A stretch of 64,000 bases of DNA, from contig CM036762.1 of assembly GCA_020796225.1 (NCBI GenBank), positions 15,133,786 to 15,197,785 on the forward strand. The letters are read 5' to 3'. The notes beneath the pieces were generated by a model. The model did no database searches. It was not told the DNA's origin and worked only from the letters and a program-made list of their open reading frames with translations. Below are positions 1 to 13,300 of the stretch, in pieces. A program made the position numbers and the translations under genes. How positions within the stretch are numbered: position 1 is the stretch's first letter; each line of letters opens with the position of its first letter. This stretch comes from Arion vulgaris. Its lineage: Eukaryota; Mollusca; Gastropoda; Stylommatophora; Arionidae.

Positions 1-339
1 ATGACTCAAAACATTCAAAACTGTACATGTTTTCCAACTACATTTGTCGGGAAAAGTTGCGTCATCCTTAATATGTGTCATACAAAGCTACATTACATTT
101 CTATGTAGAACTGGTTCGGAACATGTTTTCAACGAAATCAGTTTTCTTTTCAGTTATCAGTTCTCAGAGGACTAGCATCATAGCACTCCGGACTTGTTCA
201 TATGTGATCAGATCTCCGCTCCAACAAATCCAGCGGCTCAACACGCCAGGTCGATGTTTATTAATCAATTTTTTTTACATATTTGGTATGCCATTCTTTT
301 CGGGTTGCACCAATATTTTTTTTTTTCCTATCCAGAAGC

Positions 340-540
340 ACTTGAGCTTTTCAGCTCTTCGGCTCGGTGCCATGGACATCGTAACCCTTCGGTTCGGTGC
401 CACGAACACCGTAAATCTGGGGAATCTGTGGCTTTTTCTGCCATCCTGCGGAATTGAACCCGCACACACAGAGGGATAGTCACCCGTAGTCAACGCGCTA
501 CGAACACGCTGGGCAGACGGGCGTTGCACCAATATCGACA
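340..540 (-). repeat. tRNA-derived SINE G, - strand
   Basis: On the - strand a tRNA-like head (GTAGCGCGTTGACTACGGGT; B-box-like GGGTTCAATTCC) is followed by a body with CCAGATTTACGGTGTTCGTG and a 3' end CGAAGAGCTGAAAAGCTCAA, GTGCTTCTGGATAGG. Its sister is at 41590. Confidence 0.7.
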
Positions 541-544
541 CCCA

Positions 545-840
545 TCTCTCTCAATCTGATCAGCGGCTGGGATTCACAACCCTGAAATTCCTCCGTTCGG
601 AAAGATTCTCTCGGTGCGTTAAGAATGACATTTCGATCCATTGCAGCTCCTTTTGATATTGTAGCCTTGTCAGCCAATCTATCAGCTCGTTCATTATCAC
701 TGACTCTTGCGTGCCCAGGGACAAAAATGAAGGTGACTTTTCTTATCCTTGTCTGTACCAGTATCCAACCCAGTTTCGTCTCACCATTCCTGTTTTGACT
801 TTACAAATCATACTCATGGAGTCACTGAGTATAAAAACAC
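545..840 (-). pseudogene. LINE RNase H fragment
   Basis: The - strand encodes [20 protein letters not shown], typical of LINE RNase H domains, and continues in frame to AAMDRNVILNAPRESF before breaking up. It is related to the fragment at 4440-5040. Confidence 0.65.
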
Positions 841-844
841 GAGA

Positions 845-1585
845 GTAGTCATGAGATGCCAACCATGTCAAATTTTCTTTTGTCTCCATGTGATTCAGAC
901 ATTAATTATTTTTAGTGAACACACATGTGACGTAATGTATTGAACAGTATTGAATAGAGATTGCTGAAGAAGAACATTATAAACCATTGAACAAGATCTG
1001 TCCTATTGTCAGTTTCTAGAGTTTGAGAAGACACAAATTATGTGATAACCACCCGCAAATAAAATAGGTCAGCTTGACAATCGTGTAGTGTTGATTTGAA
1101 ATGGTCCCAGTTCTGGGTATGAAAGCTTGAAAACTCGTTAGAAGCTTAGTATATACAAATTAACTTGGAAGGTATAGCACAGAACAGCAGATCAAAAGCA
1201 GTGCTCCATAAAACGAAGGCGTGTAACGAAGGCATGCAGTATTGATTGCAGTCGATGATTGCGCAATACTGCATGAATTGGCAATTCAGGAATATTATTT
1301 TTAGAAGTGAATATTATTTCGGGAATATCACTTCTAACAATATGCTCCTTTACTCCTTTATAGGTTTCATTATCCATGTCGGAATATTATTTCGCGTTCG
1401 GGAAAACCGCAAATGATGTATTTTTCCCCGCAGACATATTTAGCATAGAGTATTGTATCATGGGATTCTGCCGGCGCTAGCTTACAAGTTGTTCTTCTAT
1501 TACGAGTTTCACCAGTTTAGATATAAAGTAAGATATAATAATTTAACACAGTAAACAACTATATGTATATATATATATATATAAC
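845..1585. other. no feature recognised
   Basis: AT-rich sequence with no supported coding, RNA or repeat feature; a short (AT)n run begins at 1562. Confidence 0.6.
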
Positions 1586-1587
1586 TT

Positions 1588-1830
1588 TTCTTCTTCTTCT
1601 GCTTTCTCACTAGATTGGGATTTCAGATTCTCTAATAAAGGCAGCCGTCTGCCTCAGATTATCAGCCACGCCATACAGTTTGTCTTGGACGCTGGTGTAA
1701 GTGGGCCACCTCTTTCTTCTCAAGTCTGCACACTGTGGCAGTTCTGTAGGGTATAATTCCTATGATTTCTGCTTCCCTGTTTGTGCCGACCTCTTCCCCC
1801 AGTAAGTTTTGGCCACCCTCGTGAATACCT
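1588..1830 (-). repeat. 5'-truncated copy of the composite retroposon's LINE-derived tail
   Basis: Matches the 3' half of the 20260 and 44367 elements (ACTAGATTGGGATTTCAGAT, TGTCTTGGACGCTGGTG). The head is missing. An (AT)n stretch lies next to it. Confidence 0.7.
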
Positions 1831-1859
1831 CGAAAATATACGTGGGATACCTTTATGAT

Positions 1860-3070
1860 GATGACAAACCATAACTAAATATAGAAGAAATATTCAAGGG
1901 GCCACCAATACTTGCAGACGAAGTTGAAGATGTTATGAAGTACATTAAGAAAGGAAAAGCTCCAATCCCAGCTAATACAACCATAGAATAAATCTAAGCT
2001 GGGAGAAATTTAGAAATAGAAGTGATAACAAAACGTTTAAACAACATATATGACAATGTATGCATTTCAATTGACCAACTGAAATCCATACTTACTGCAC
2101 TGTCAAAGAAAACAAGAGCAGTTTAATGTGGAGATCACCGTTTGTCTTATGAGCCATATGACAAAGACACTGTTACGAATAATGATGAGATAAATGAGCA
2201 GAATAAAACAACCATAAATTGGTGAAGAACAGTGATTTGTTTAAGCCAAGAGTACTAGCAGTACCATATACATCTTAAGAACAATAGATCGAACACTTGA
2301 AGTAAAAACTGATATATACTCATCTTGTGCTTTACAGAATACTTTGAGGCTCGACAACGTCAGTTGTGAAAATCTTTCCAACGTGTTAGAAAGCTTAAGT
2401 ATCAATAGCAAACATGTTATAGCCATTCAGAATATATATTGGCAACCAACGGTAGACGTTTGTTGAGATGTACGATACCCTACGCCAGCCGGCATGGCCC
2501 GTGATGATGACGGTAATGGCTAATCAAAGAAATGTGTATGCAGATGATGCTGTAATTACGACACCCTCAGCAGAGAAACTGCAGAAAAGAATATTTAAAT
2601 TCTCTGAAGCCAGCTCTGATTTTGAACTTACAATCAGTAAAATAAAAAATATAGTAATACAAATGAAAGAACAGCAATGTCAACTGACAAAGAGCGTTGT
2701 TGGTAGCTAATCACTTTGCTTACTTGGTATCTTTTATCAACAACAAACTATCATTGAAACAAGCAATAAAGATCAGGATAGGCAAAGCAGTAACAAATAT
2801 AAACATACTAACACAATTAGTTTGGAAGAACAGAAAGTTCACAACAAAATTCATTGTGTACCAGATGTGTTCTCGGTACACTTCTCTATGACTAAAACAT
2901 GGCCCATCTACTCGCATCAGAAGCGCATAAACATCATCCACTTGCGGTACATTCGAAGACGTTTTGGCATTAGGTGGCAATATAAGATCACCAACAAAAA
3001 GGTGTTTGAAAAAAAACAAGTATTACAACAATATTATCCGTGCTCAGTCATTATAGACAGAACTGGATGA
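1860..3070 (+). pseudogene. LINE reverse transcriptase relic (YADD)
   Basis: Broken frames encode GPPILADEVEDVMKYIKKGK (RT N-terminal region), NVYADDAVITTPSAEKLQKR with the YADD catalytic motif at about 2540-2600, and a later LVSFINN...TKFIVYQM segment. Multiple stops. Confidence 0.75.
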
Positions 3071-3074
3071 GACA

Positions 3075-3640
3075 AATTCGGAGGATACGGTTGGTAAAAT
3101 GTCAAACTACCTCCTTCCCTATGAGAAAGTGAAGACGGGTAGGAGATTCTGTGAAGCCTCTACTTCGGTATAAGAATGTTTACAAGCGGGATGTATATGA
3201 TACACGAGTTGAATTTGATTTCTGAAAGCAGCAGGCTATGGACGGCAGTGCATGGATGGGGTAGATCAAAAGTGAAAATTGGAGATAGGAGATACTTATT
3301 CCGGTGAGGTTAAGAGCTGAAGTGAAGAGACAGATCATGCCCAAGGTCGCAACCATGTCGTTGGAATCCCAAGCAACAACAGTGGAAGACTTTTCCTGTC
3401 GCAGATTAGTCTTGCTTTTCCCAAGTGTCATTGTCGTGGATTGTAGTCTTCATATCTTTGGGGTACAACTTACACACTATCATCAGCAAAGGCAGAATGG
3501 TGCCAACAAACATGAAAGATTGTGTTCAGAAACATACTAAAAAATAATAATGAACAAAATGCATTGTGATTGTAAATGTTGTGCCTAATAAACGTTCACT
3601 TTTTTTAATGACATGACATTAATGTATGTATATTCTTTTC
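3075..3640. other. no firm feature; upstream of the BIR gene's first coding exon
   Basis: Contains short open stretches without recognisable domains. 5' UTR exons or the promoter of the BIR gene could lie here or further upstream, but no signal can be assigned. Confidence 0.5.
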
Positions 3641-3642
3641 AG

Positions 3643-4388
3643 AGTCGGATCTTCTGAACACAGTTTGCTCATTCACACCACATGATGGCTATCTACAATA
3701 ACTATTTAATTGCCAAAACATTTATCGTGCTGTTTTTATTTTCTCTTATTGGACTAATATCAAGGAGCTTTGGATGTTTTTCTGTTTTTTTAATTGCAGC
3801 ATCAGATATCCTTTTATCACACACTTTATGGAAACCAGTTTTGAAAGTCTTTATGGAATTTGTTTTAAACGTAAATTTACAGGAGCACAATTGTACTGGG
3901 TTCTCCGAAAATATAATAGGCTGCATCATTGTTGCTGTTTTAGTACTTTTAGGGTGTGCGTGTTTTTTAATGGTAAGATATAACATATGTTCACTGTTTA
4001 TGAAGCACACACAAAGGCCCGGTCGAGAAATCTCTTCTTATTCTGGCGCTGTGATGCAAAACATCATTGGAGAAAATAAAGAAAGAACAAAAGAAATATA
4101 CAAAATATGCAACAAAATGTTCGAAAAAACTCTATTTCAAGATATGAAGGCTGACCCGGAAGTCAAATGGTCGAGACATTTAGAAAAACCTGGTCTATGT
4201 GCGTATCCAAGAACAACATTGGTTATACAACCAGTATTGGATTCTGGTTCCATACGTCGTCAAAATGCAAGAATAGCATCTTTCCGGCAATTAACACTGC
4301 ATATTGAAAACTTGAATATTTCACCAATTATGTTAGCACAAGATGGATTTTACTATGATCAAGAATTTAAATCCGTGGTTTGTTTCAG
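3643..4388 (+). CDS. BIR gene exon with start codon, membrane segments and first half of BIR
   Basis: Acceptor TATTCTTTTCAG before 3643; ATG at 3682; donor TTTCAG/GTACTA at 4388/4389. It encodes 235 codons plus two bases. Hydrophobic stretches lie near residues 12-45 and 78-98; a basic linker follows, then RIASFRQ...[13 protein letters not shown]...VVCF of the BIR domain. Confidence 0.7.
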
Positions 4389-7300
4389 GTACTAAATAAT
4401 AATTTTTTTTTTATTTTTGCAATTTTCATTCAATTTTCAGCTTCCTTATTTTTATTGGTTACTAAACATGTCATTGCACTCCGGGCAGACCCAGAAGTGC
4501 TCAGTCTCCCCCAATAGATTTCGAAGAGTATGCATACTGATGGTTCCCGTGGCTCGCTGATTAAACACACCCCTCACTCTGCCTCTCAGACATCCAATTC
4601 GACTTGTAAGTCCAAACTGCCTAAATCGCTTGATCGATTCAACATCGATTTTAGTGTCCTCATCCAACAGACAGTCGCGAAGAGACCGAAGAACATCCCC
4701 TTATCCATCTTCAACTCCCCAACAATCGATGCTGTTGATGCAAGCCTGTCCGCTCTCTCATTACCGTAAACACCCGCATGCCCAGGACAGTAACGTAAGC
4801 TTCTGGAGGTTAGAAACTTCTATAGACGACATCCACTCATACTGAAACTTGCCCTTCTGGATCTTGTAAAGCATCGACTGAGAGTCAGATACAACAACTG
4901 CCCCAGTAAATTAAGTCCCAGAGATCCAATGGAGGGCAGCAGTAACAGCCTCAACCTCCATCCTCATACTAGAAGTAGTTGTCCTGTATGCCCCACTTCG
5001 CTCTGCAACAACCCTACCATGCACAAAAGCCAAATTAGTGACGTCCATAGCCTCCTGCTCTCAGCTTCCTTAACTAAAACTACTAAAAGTAAAAGTCTTT
5101 AAAGTTTAACTGTATTATTTATCAAAATAATTTATTGAAAATGTGTATATGTTGATATCTAACGTAGAATCTCTATTGATTTATTGTATATATAATATAT
5201 GTATACTTATCTGTATTTATTGTTTTTACTGTGTATTATTAAGTATTTAATGTATAATCAATCAAATAAGCAATCAAGTGTCATGCCTGCATGTCTACCG
5301 GCTTGGCGTCAGCTATCATGTCCAGGAACATGCGGTATATTTTCTCAGTATGATGCAAATCTTCGAAATGCCGCTCCTAAATATTTCAAATTGTATTTTG
5401 ATTTCGCTGCTTATATCGCCCCCTTAGATACCGCCTGATGCGGCCGCCTCTCTATATCATAGCACGGCGCGGCCCTGATCACGTCTTCCCATAACTCTCT
5501 TTGCTTGGTGCTCATGTAATAATCAGTTCTGACGTCGATCTTTTGTCCAATCATGATGTCAGACCATCCAACATCTTCTCCCTCTGTCTTCCACGATCCC
5601 TGAATTTTACCTATAGTCACCAAATGTTCTCAACCTTTTCTTCGCATTATATGCCCGAAGAACCTTGATTGTCTGATTCTTTTGATAAGGTTTCTTTGTG
5701 GGTAGGCCTGATTTAAAACCACATTTGTTTTCTTTGTTGGCCATGGAATTTTCAGCATTCTTCTGTAAAACAACATCTCATTGGCTTCCAATGACCTTAT
5801 TGATTATTTGTTCATTGTCCATGATTCGCTGCGAAACATAAGTATTTGTTCAATATAACACTGGTGAAGTACTTGTTTTTGCACTGTCATTGGTAGTGAG
5901 TTCACGTATAGCGTGTTCTTCATTTTCATAAAAGCTGCTTTCGTTTGAGCTATTCTAATCCTATCTCTGTTGTACATCTTCTATCTGATGTTAGAAATGT
6001 TCCCAGATACTGGAATCAATGGACTTATGGAAGTGTTGTGTTATTTATTTTGATATTTTGGTGTTTCTTGAAGACAACCATAACCTCTGTTTTCTTTATA
6101 TTTATGCTTAATCCTTTGTTTTCACTTTCTCTCACTAATATGTCTATCAAGTCTTGTAGATCTTGTTCATTTGTCACCATGAGAATTGTGTCATCAGCTA
6201 TCTTAGATTGTTCATATTTTGCCCACCAACTGTTATTCCTGCTATTTCTTCTATCTGTCGCATGATGTTTTCACTGTATAGGTTGAACAGGTCTGGTGAG
6301 AGTACGCATCCTTGTCTTACTCCTAATTGTATCTCCTGATAGATTCCACTCTAATTCTCTAAGTCTTATGGCTGCTATTTTTTACCAGTCTATATTCTTG
6401 ATCAGTCTTAGATCTTTCCCATCAATGTTTATACTTTCTAATATTCTAATGTATAATACGGTATTGATAAATAATACATGTGCTCGGTGTACTCACGAGT
6501 GACTGTACATAAGACTGTAGTGATATAGAATAAATCAATTCACAGTTACAATAAATTAACACACAGAAAGATACAATAACTCAATACATTTAACAAAGAT
6601 GTACCAGAAATCAATACAGATAATAGACAGATATACAATTAATCAATACCAACAATGGCCAATGATTGATTGATCGGGCCATCATCACTGCCCTTACGTA
6701 ACCTGAACCATGTGTGCTCCAATCTCTTTCTTACACATGAAGATCTCAGATGCAGTGCACGAACTCCGTAGCACCGGCGAGGGTCCCCGATGTCATTTTG
6801 AAGATGGTGAAAATATTTTTGTAGGAATTTCATTTGTAACCTTTTCTAATGAATTTTGCCCGGACAGCGGCTTTCTAGCCTGCTCTTCTCAAAATCTTTT
6901 ACATGCTCAAATTGAACACAGTACCTTCATTTTATCGTCAGTCTTCGGTAGGACTAGGAACTTGATCTCACCTACACTGAGACCAGGAATCTCTCGAAAA
7001 ATATTCAGATGGTTCCACGAGAGAGTGAACCTGATACCTTTGGCACGAGAGACGAACACCTAACCTCTATGCCACAAAGATTTGCTTTCATTATCACCAG
7101 TGTCTCTAGCCATTCAGGCAAGACTTATTCCAACTTCAGATACTTGTAATTTTGATCCTCAAGTAAAGGATCAGGGTCTCCTGTAGTTCAACCACATAGC
7201 ATGCACACAGGGAAATTTGTTGGGGTGGCCAAGCTAGTGTCGAACCCTGGAATTTCTCAGAACATGGTCACTAGCACAGAGCGTTATTAACTTTGCTAGT

Positions 7301-10300
7301 GGTACTTTGTAATTTTTTTTGGTTAGTTTGGGGGGATTGAGAAGGAGTAGTATTCTATTTTCCAATTGTTAACTATCATTTTCCAGTTCTCTGCTTCATT
7401 AGTTTTTTTATTTGCCTGTTTCTCTTTTCCAATTGGTTTCAGAAGAAGGCCCACTTTGATATACTATTTCCTGGTCTTCTAAGTGTTTTTTCCTATCCAT
7501 TGTCAGCCGTATCCTTGAAACTAATTTTTCACTGAGGCTTGTTTGACTCAGAGTTCCTCATTAATAATCTTGTCATACCATTTTCGCCCGTGTATTGCCT
7601 GGACTCGTAAGGGAAGTAAAGAATAGTAACACTGCTGCGACCTACAAAGCATGTCATAAGAGGCGACTGAGATAGTGGCCTAGGGTAGCTACACTAGTAA
7701 ATAAAAAGCATTACCGAAATCGGATGGATGTGCTAGCCTACTTGTAGGCGTATAACTGGGACAATGTAGAGTCGCTCTTAGGCTTCGATCACATACAAAA
7801 CGCAAAGAGTGTTTAACATGTGGTCGATAGGGAGTGTTCGAAGAAGAAGTTCTGTAAGTGATTTTTTTAGTAGCATTAAAGAAACACTTCATTATGGTAT
7901 GCTTTTTCTTTCTCATGTCCGCAGGTCACTACCATTTTCCTGTGTTTAAATTAAGTCTTTACACCGTGTTTCTCATGTTCCTAACATGCAGTGTTGTAAT
8001 TTCTCATTTTTGTTGTCACATATACAGCCTTTCTATGTTCATTAAAAATTATAACACTCTGTGTACCAATTCTGGAAGCGTATTTGGTACAGAAAAAAAG
8101 TCTGCAATTTCTGCGTCTTTGGTTTTCGTGTAGCGTCATGTGTCTCCTTGCAGCAGGAAATTTCTCTGACCTGGTTGGTGGCTGTAAATTTGTTATTTAA
8201 GTTGCATTTTCTTTATTCTCTGAGTTTCTAGCTTAGGTTTTTCAACATGGCAAGGCTCTACCCCTCCTTAGTGTCTCCTCTTATGACATACATGGTCTCT
8301 TACATTATTACTATTCGTTATCCGCCATACAGGTCACGGTAACTCACTTGTGAAAGATGAAGTATAGGAGAACTTCATATTTCAAACTTTTAATGGTAAT
8401 ACGCTATATAAGTTCTTGTAGCTGTAGTTATTAGGAAACAGATATAGATGACAAGGAGAAATCATATGAAATTGAAATAAAACTCAAACTAATTAATAAA
8501 TAATATTAGGAACAAGTGGACAACCCAAAACGACATCGAGGAGAACAGTAGAACAAGAACAGAAAGAAATTGATCACAGATGTAACACAATACAGAGGAT
8601 GGCCAAGAACAGAGAGGAATATTGTGAATTTGTTGCTGCAATAAGCGCCACGTGTGTCACAGGCTAGAGAGAGAGAGAATTAAGAAAAAGAAACCACAGG
8701 ACAAGACAAAGTAAGACACTATGTGATCCCTCCTCCTTCTTCTTCTTTGCGTTTGTTCTTTACGATCAACTTTAATCACTCTCTGTGATATGTGTGATCT
8801 TTGCTAAGAACGTGTATACGTTGCACATTGGTTTGGTAGGCCCCTTCTTCTTCTGCAATCAACTTTTGCTATGCAACTACTCCGGTATGTGTCATAAACA
8901 GGGCGGTGCGCTTGAGGTCTTCACCGGTTCCCCATAGTTTGTCTTGTAGTGTTGTTTCTGTTGGCCAGATCTCCAATCTCTTGTAGGCCCCTAAACTTCT
9001 ACACGTTTAGGACATGTGCATCCGATTTCAGCCAAACCTCCTTAGTCGCCTCTTACGACATGCATGGCAAGTAACAGTGGTTTTATTCTTTACACCCCAA
9101 ATTTTGGCCCCGGTAACCACTCAGGTGAATAAGGTAATCCCTAATAACCAGGTCATTAAACTGCATGTCAGAATAGAGCAAACTCAGCTGTGGTGATTTA
9201 GCCATGCCTGCAGAATGGAATTATTAGCCTATGACAAGAATGGGATGCCAAGAGCTAGAGAATGAGTACACCGGATGACTAAGTTTCTATGTAGAACAAT
9301 ATTAGACAGTTGCAGGGCACATGAGTACTAAATAGAAACCAGACCAGCAAAAATATTGCTGTTTTCTTCTTCAAATGCTCCATATCGACCACTTGTTAAC
9401 CACTCTATGTGATCTGAGCCTAATAGCGATTGTACGTTGTGCCAGTTATGCGCCTACAAGCACCTTTTATTTACTAGGCAGCTTCCTAGGTCCTACATCA
9501 ATCGCCTCTTATGTCATGATTTGTGGGTCACAGTGGTACTATTCTTTGCTCCAGTATGGACCCCGACACCACACTGGCGAGTTACGTTTTCCACATTCCA
9601 GATAGGTTATGGGCAATTAACTAAGCGACAGGTAGATATAGTTATATTGTATCTTTCAAGAATTGGTTTATATTTGAATCTAAATTGTCAACGTTTTGTT
9701 ACAGGTGTCAAAATAAAATACCCATATCAGATAACATGAATGACCGTGATTGTGTCCATTCTAAAGGATGTAAGTTCTATCTTGTAGTTTCTGATAATTA
9801 TAGACAGAGCTTCCAAGATGACCAAGATGATATGGTGCACCAAGGGTAGGTTTTCTACAAAAATTAGTTATAACTAATTATTATTTCTATTGGCGGTGCC
9901 TGTTTGCTATTTGATTTGTATGATAAATGTGCACATGCAGAGTCAAAAGTCTGAAACGCATTCCATCTCTTTTTCGAACACCCTTATCAACCACTTGGTA
10001 ACACTATTTGTGATTTGTATATGATCTGAGCCTAAGAGCGATTGTATGTTGTGCCAGTTAAACTTCTACAACTCCAGACAAACCCGGTAAGACAGATCTC
10101 ATCAGCAGGAAACTCCAACTGTCTAGATAACAAACTCCAAAAAAATGTCCTCAGAAAAGGAATGTGTCAGCCATTATTGGCGGAGAGGAATCGACACATA
10201 AGAATGACTCAATGGCAGTGCGCAAATATTTTTATCTCAGTTCACAGCCTGTAGTGTTATTGACAGATGCAAGATTATCACTTCAAGCACTTCAGTCTAG

Positions 10301-13300
10301 TAAACTACCAGGTCTATAAACCCTACTCTCTGAACCGTGGAACCAGCGCAGGGTCACAATGCAGTGGATACTATCTCACATTGAAATACCAGGAAAAGAG
10401 ACAGCAACCGGATGTTTAAAACAATAGTCAGAAGAAAAAATGATTTAAATAAACCACCTTCTTCTTCTGCGATCAACTTTTACTATGCGACTACTCCGGT
10501 GTCATAAACAGGGCGGTGCGCTTGAGGTCTTCACCGGTTCCCCATAGTTTGTCTTGTAGTGTTGTTTCTGTTGGCCAGATCTCCAATCTCTCACTACTCA
10601 GACTAGGGCAGTCTTGCAGGATGTGCTCTGGGGACTGCTTTGGTGCTCCACAGGTGCAGGCTGCCGAGTCCCTGAGACCCATTCTGTGGAGGTGTACTCT
10701 GAGACTGCAGTGTCCCGTTCTAAGTCTGAAGACTGTGCTTTTCTGTTTAGTGTATTTATACTGTCGTGCTCTGGGTTGAATCCTCCATTTGTTTTTCTCC
10801 AGATCATTTTCCAGGATTGTTTCAGGAGAGTCTTTGCTTCTGTAAACTTTGTGTTGGGTGGTGTTGTGTTAGGCTCCCCCCCCAGCCCTTGCGAGTTTGT
10901 CAGCCTTTTCGTTTCCTGGTATGCCACAGTGAGCTGGTATCCACTGTAAGACCAGTTCAGATTTTTTTGACAACAAGCTGATATTTTGCCGTATGTCCTG
11001 AATGAGCTTGTCTTGTCTGAGACATGAGATAGCCTGGAGAACGGATCTTGAATCGCTAAAATAAACCACCAATACATGTACTAACAAGAAAAAGCCGGTT
11101 TAGAAATGAAGACATCAGGAAAAAAGTGGGTACAACATCAGTACTGAACTTCATCAAGAAATAACAAATTAAATGGTTTGGCCACAAAAGCAGAGAAAAG
11201 GATTATGAACTGGGCACGGCTGAACCTGTCTTATTCTTTGTTTGTCAAATATTGACCAGGGTGGGGAAAGAATTAAGACATGCAATCACAACTTTCATTT
11301 TATTTAATAAGTAAAATAGCAGAAATATAATTGTGTCTTTTATCTGTATACAAAGGATGGCAAGATACAGGCAACAACAGCGGCATCAAACTGAAATTGA
11401 ACATCGAGAAATGTCATCAACACAAAGTCAAGGTTCTGCAGAAATTAATTTAACTTCAGATTCTAGAGACACTTGTACTGTACACATTGATGACGAAATT
11501 CTGCAAAGGTGCATTAGTTTATTATGTATAGATACAAAGTGGTATTGAAAAATTGATACTGTCAATTCATAGAAATGTAACAGAGCCACAACAATATTAT
11601 GGTTTTTTCACTGTGCCACACACTACAAACTAAATGTGTATTTGTCTTACAAATGAACAGGCCTTTTTATTGTATGGTTCAATACATGGGATGAGGTCAA
11701 TATATGGCTGTGCATGTCAAATAGAAGAATTATGTTTTCCTCAAAAATCCAGGCTTTAGTGAAAAGATAGCAAGCCTGTATTGAACATGGTGGGAATTGT
11801 TGAGTAGTGATTAAGTGCATTCATTCCAGTATGTACATTCTCTGTCCTATATAAAATATTAAGATTACTATTCGACTCTGTCTCTTATTGCCTTTCACTT
11901 GCGATAAAACAATATAATTATAAAATGTTACTATAGTCCATCCACAAATACGTGAGCACAATGTTATGATGCTATTTTCGCGCAAACCTCATGATAAAAA
12001 CCAGTTTTTTGGCAGTCTAAGAATGCCTATGATATTATGAATGTATAATTAAAAATTGCGAATACAAGATTGTTATTGCACAGAACCGCCCATGTGTTGC
12101 CAGGGCCCTCAAGGCGAGCAAAGAATAGTAACGTTGCAACCTACAAGGTATGTCGTAAGAGGCGACTCAGGTAGGGTCCTAGGAAGCTACCTAGTAAATA
12201 AAAAGCATTGCAGAAATTGGATGTGCTAGTCTACTTGTAGGCGCATAACTGGCACAACATTCAATCGCTCTTAGGCTCAGATTGCAAAGAATGGTTTAAC
12301 AAGTGGTCGATATGGAGCGTTCAAATAAAACGAATTGCACTGAACCATTCTTCTAATGTAATTTTCGGTTATCCACAGAAAAAATGTACGAATAACAGAA
12401 TTTTACTGTATGGCCTTTGGCGATGGTTTTTGCTTATTCATAGCTAACCAAGTTGTCATCTTGAGGCAATCCTGCACCCTCTTTAGCCAGTCTGTCAGCA
12501 TCTTCATTCCCCTTGATCTTGCAGTGTAGGGTATCCACTGGATTACTACCCTCTCAGATTCATGGGATAACTGAGCTAAGGTTAACCTGAGATCACTTAG
12601 TTCTTTGTTTCTTTTAGATTTCAGTGCTGAGATAGCAAATGCGTCGGTCAAAAGCATTATTTTTCCATGTATTTGGTTCATATGTTATAGTGCCATTTTT
12701 GCAGCTGCTTTGAAGGCCTCTACCTCAGCCCTGAAATTGGTTGAGAACTTGTCAGTGGCCAGAGCTAAGGTTAGTTCTACTCCGTTTTTTAGTTGGAGGA
12801 CAACTCCCCCTCCTCTATTGTGGGTGGCATATGTAGCCGAGCCATCCATGTATGCATATGTCCATGGGTTCAATAGGTAGTTTTCGCTTATGGGTTTTTG
12901 TGTGATGAGCCTTCTCTCCAGGTCTGTCTGTTCCTTTCTTGCCAATGCCACTTATTTCTTCTGGGAGCCTGCATGCCCAGGGAGGGGAGGTGCTAGCTGG
13001 TTGTATGTGTCTTGGTTGAGCCAGTGCCAATATTGGGTCTTTGTGAGCAAGTTCTTTGGAGTTTGCCAAAGTTACTTCTTTTTAATCTGCCAGTACCGTA
13101 GCTGTTGATTCGGAGGTGCATTGAATGGTTCATCAGTCTCTTGTATTTCCTCCTTGTTGAAGTACCTTCATGTCCTGTATGTCCTCCATTGGCCAAAGCC
13201 CTGTCACAGTTTCCAGTACTTCTATTGGGGTAGACTTTATGGCTCCAGTGATGATCCATGAGATCTGATTTTGCACTCTGCTTACCTTTACGAATTGTGT

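Noticed and set aside
75..479. 134-aa + strand open frame
   Set aside because: It overlaps the tRNA-derived SINE on the other strand and shows no domain; a chance frame.
340..540. Possible functional tRNA gene
   Set aside because: A tRNA-like head with a B-box is present, but no full cloverleaf was found and the sequence continues into a SINE body; the same applies at 32644, 41590, 47605 and 51915.
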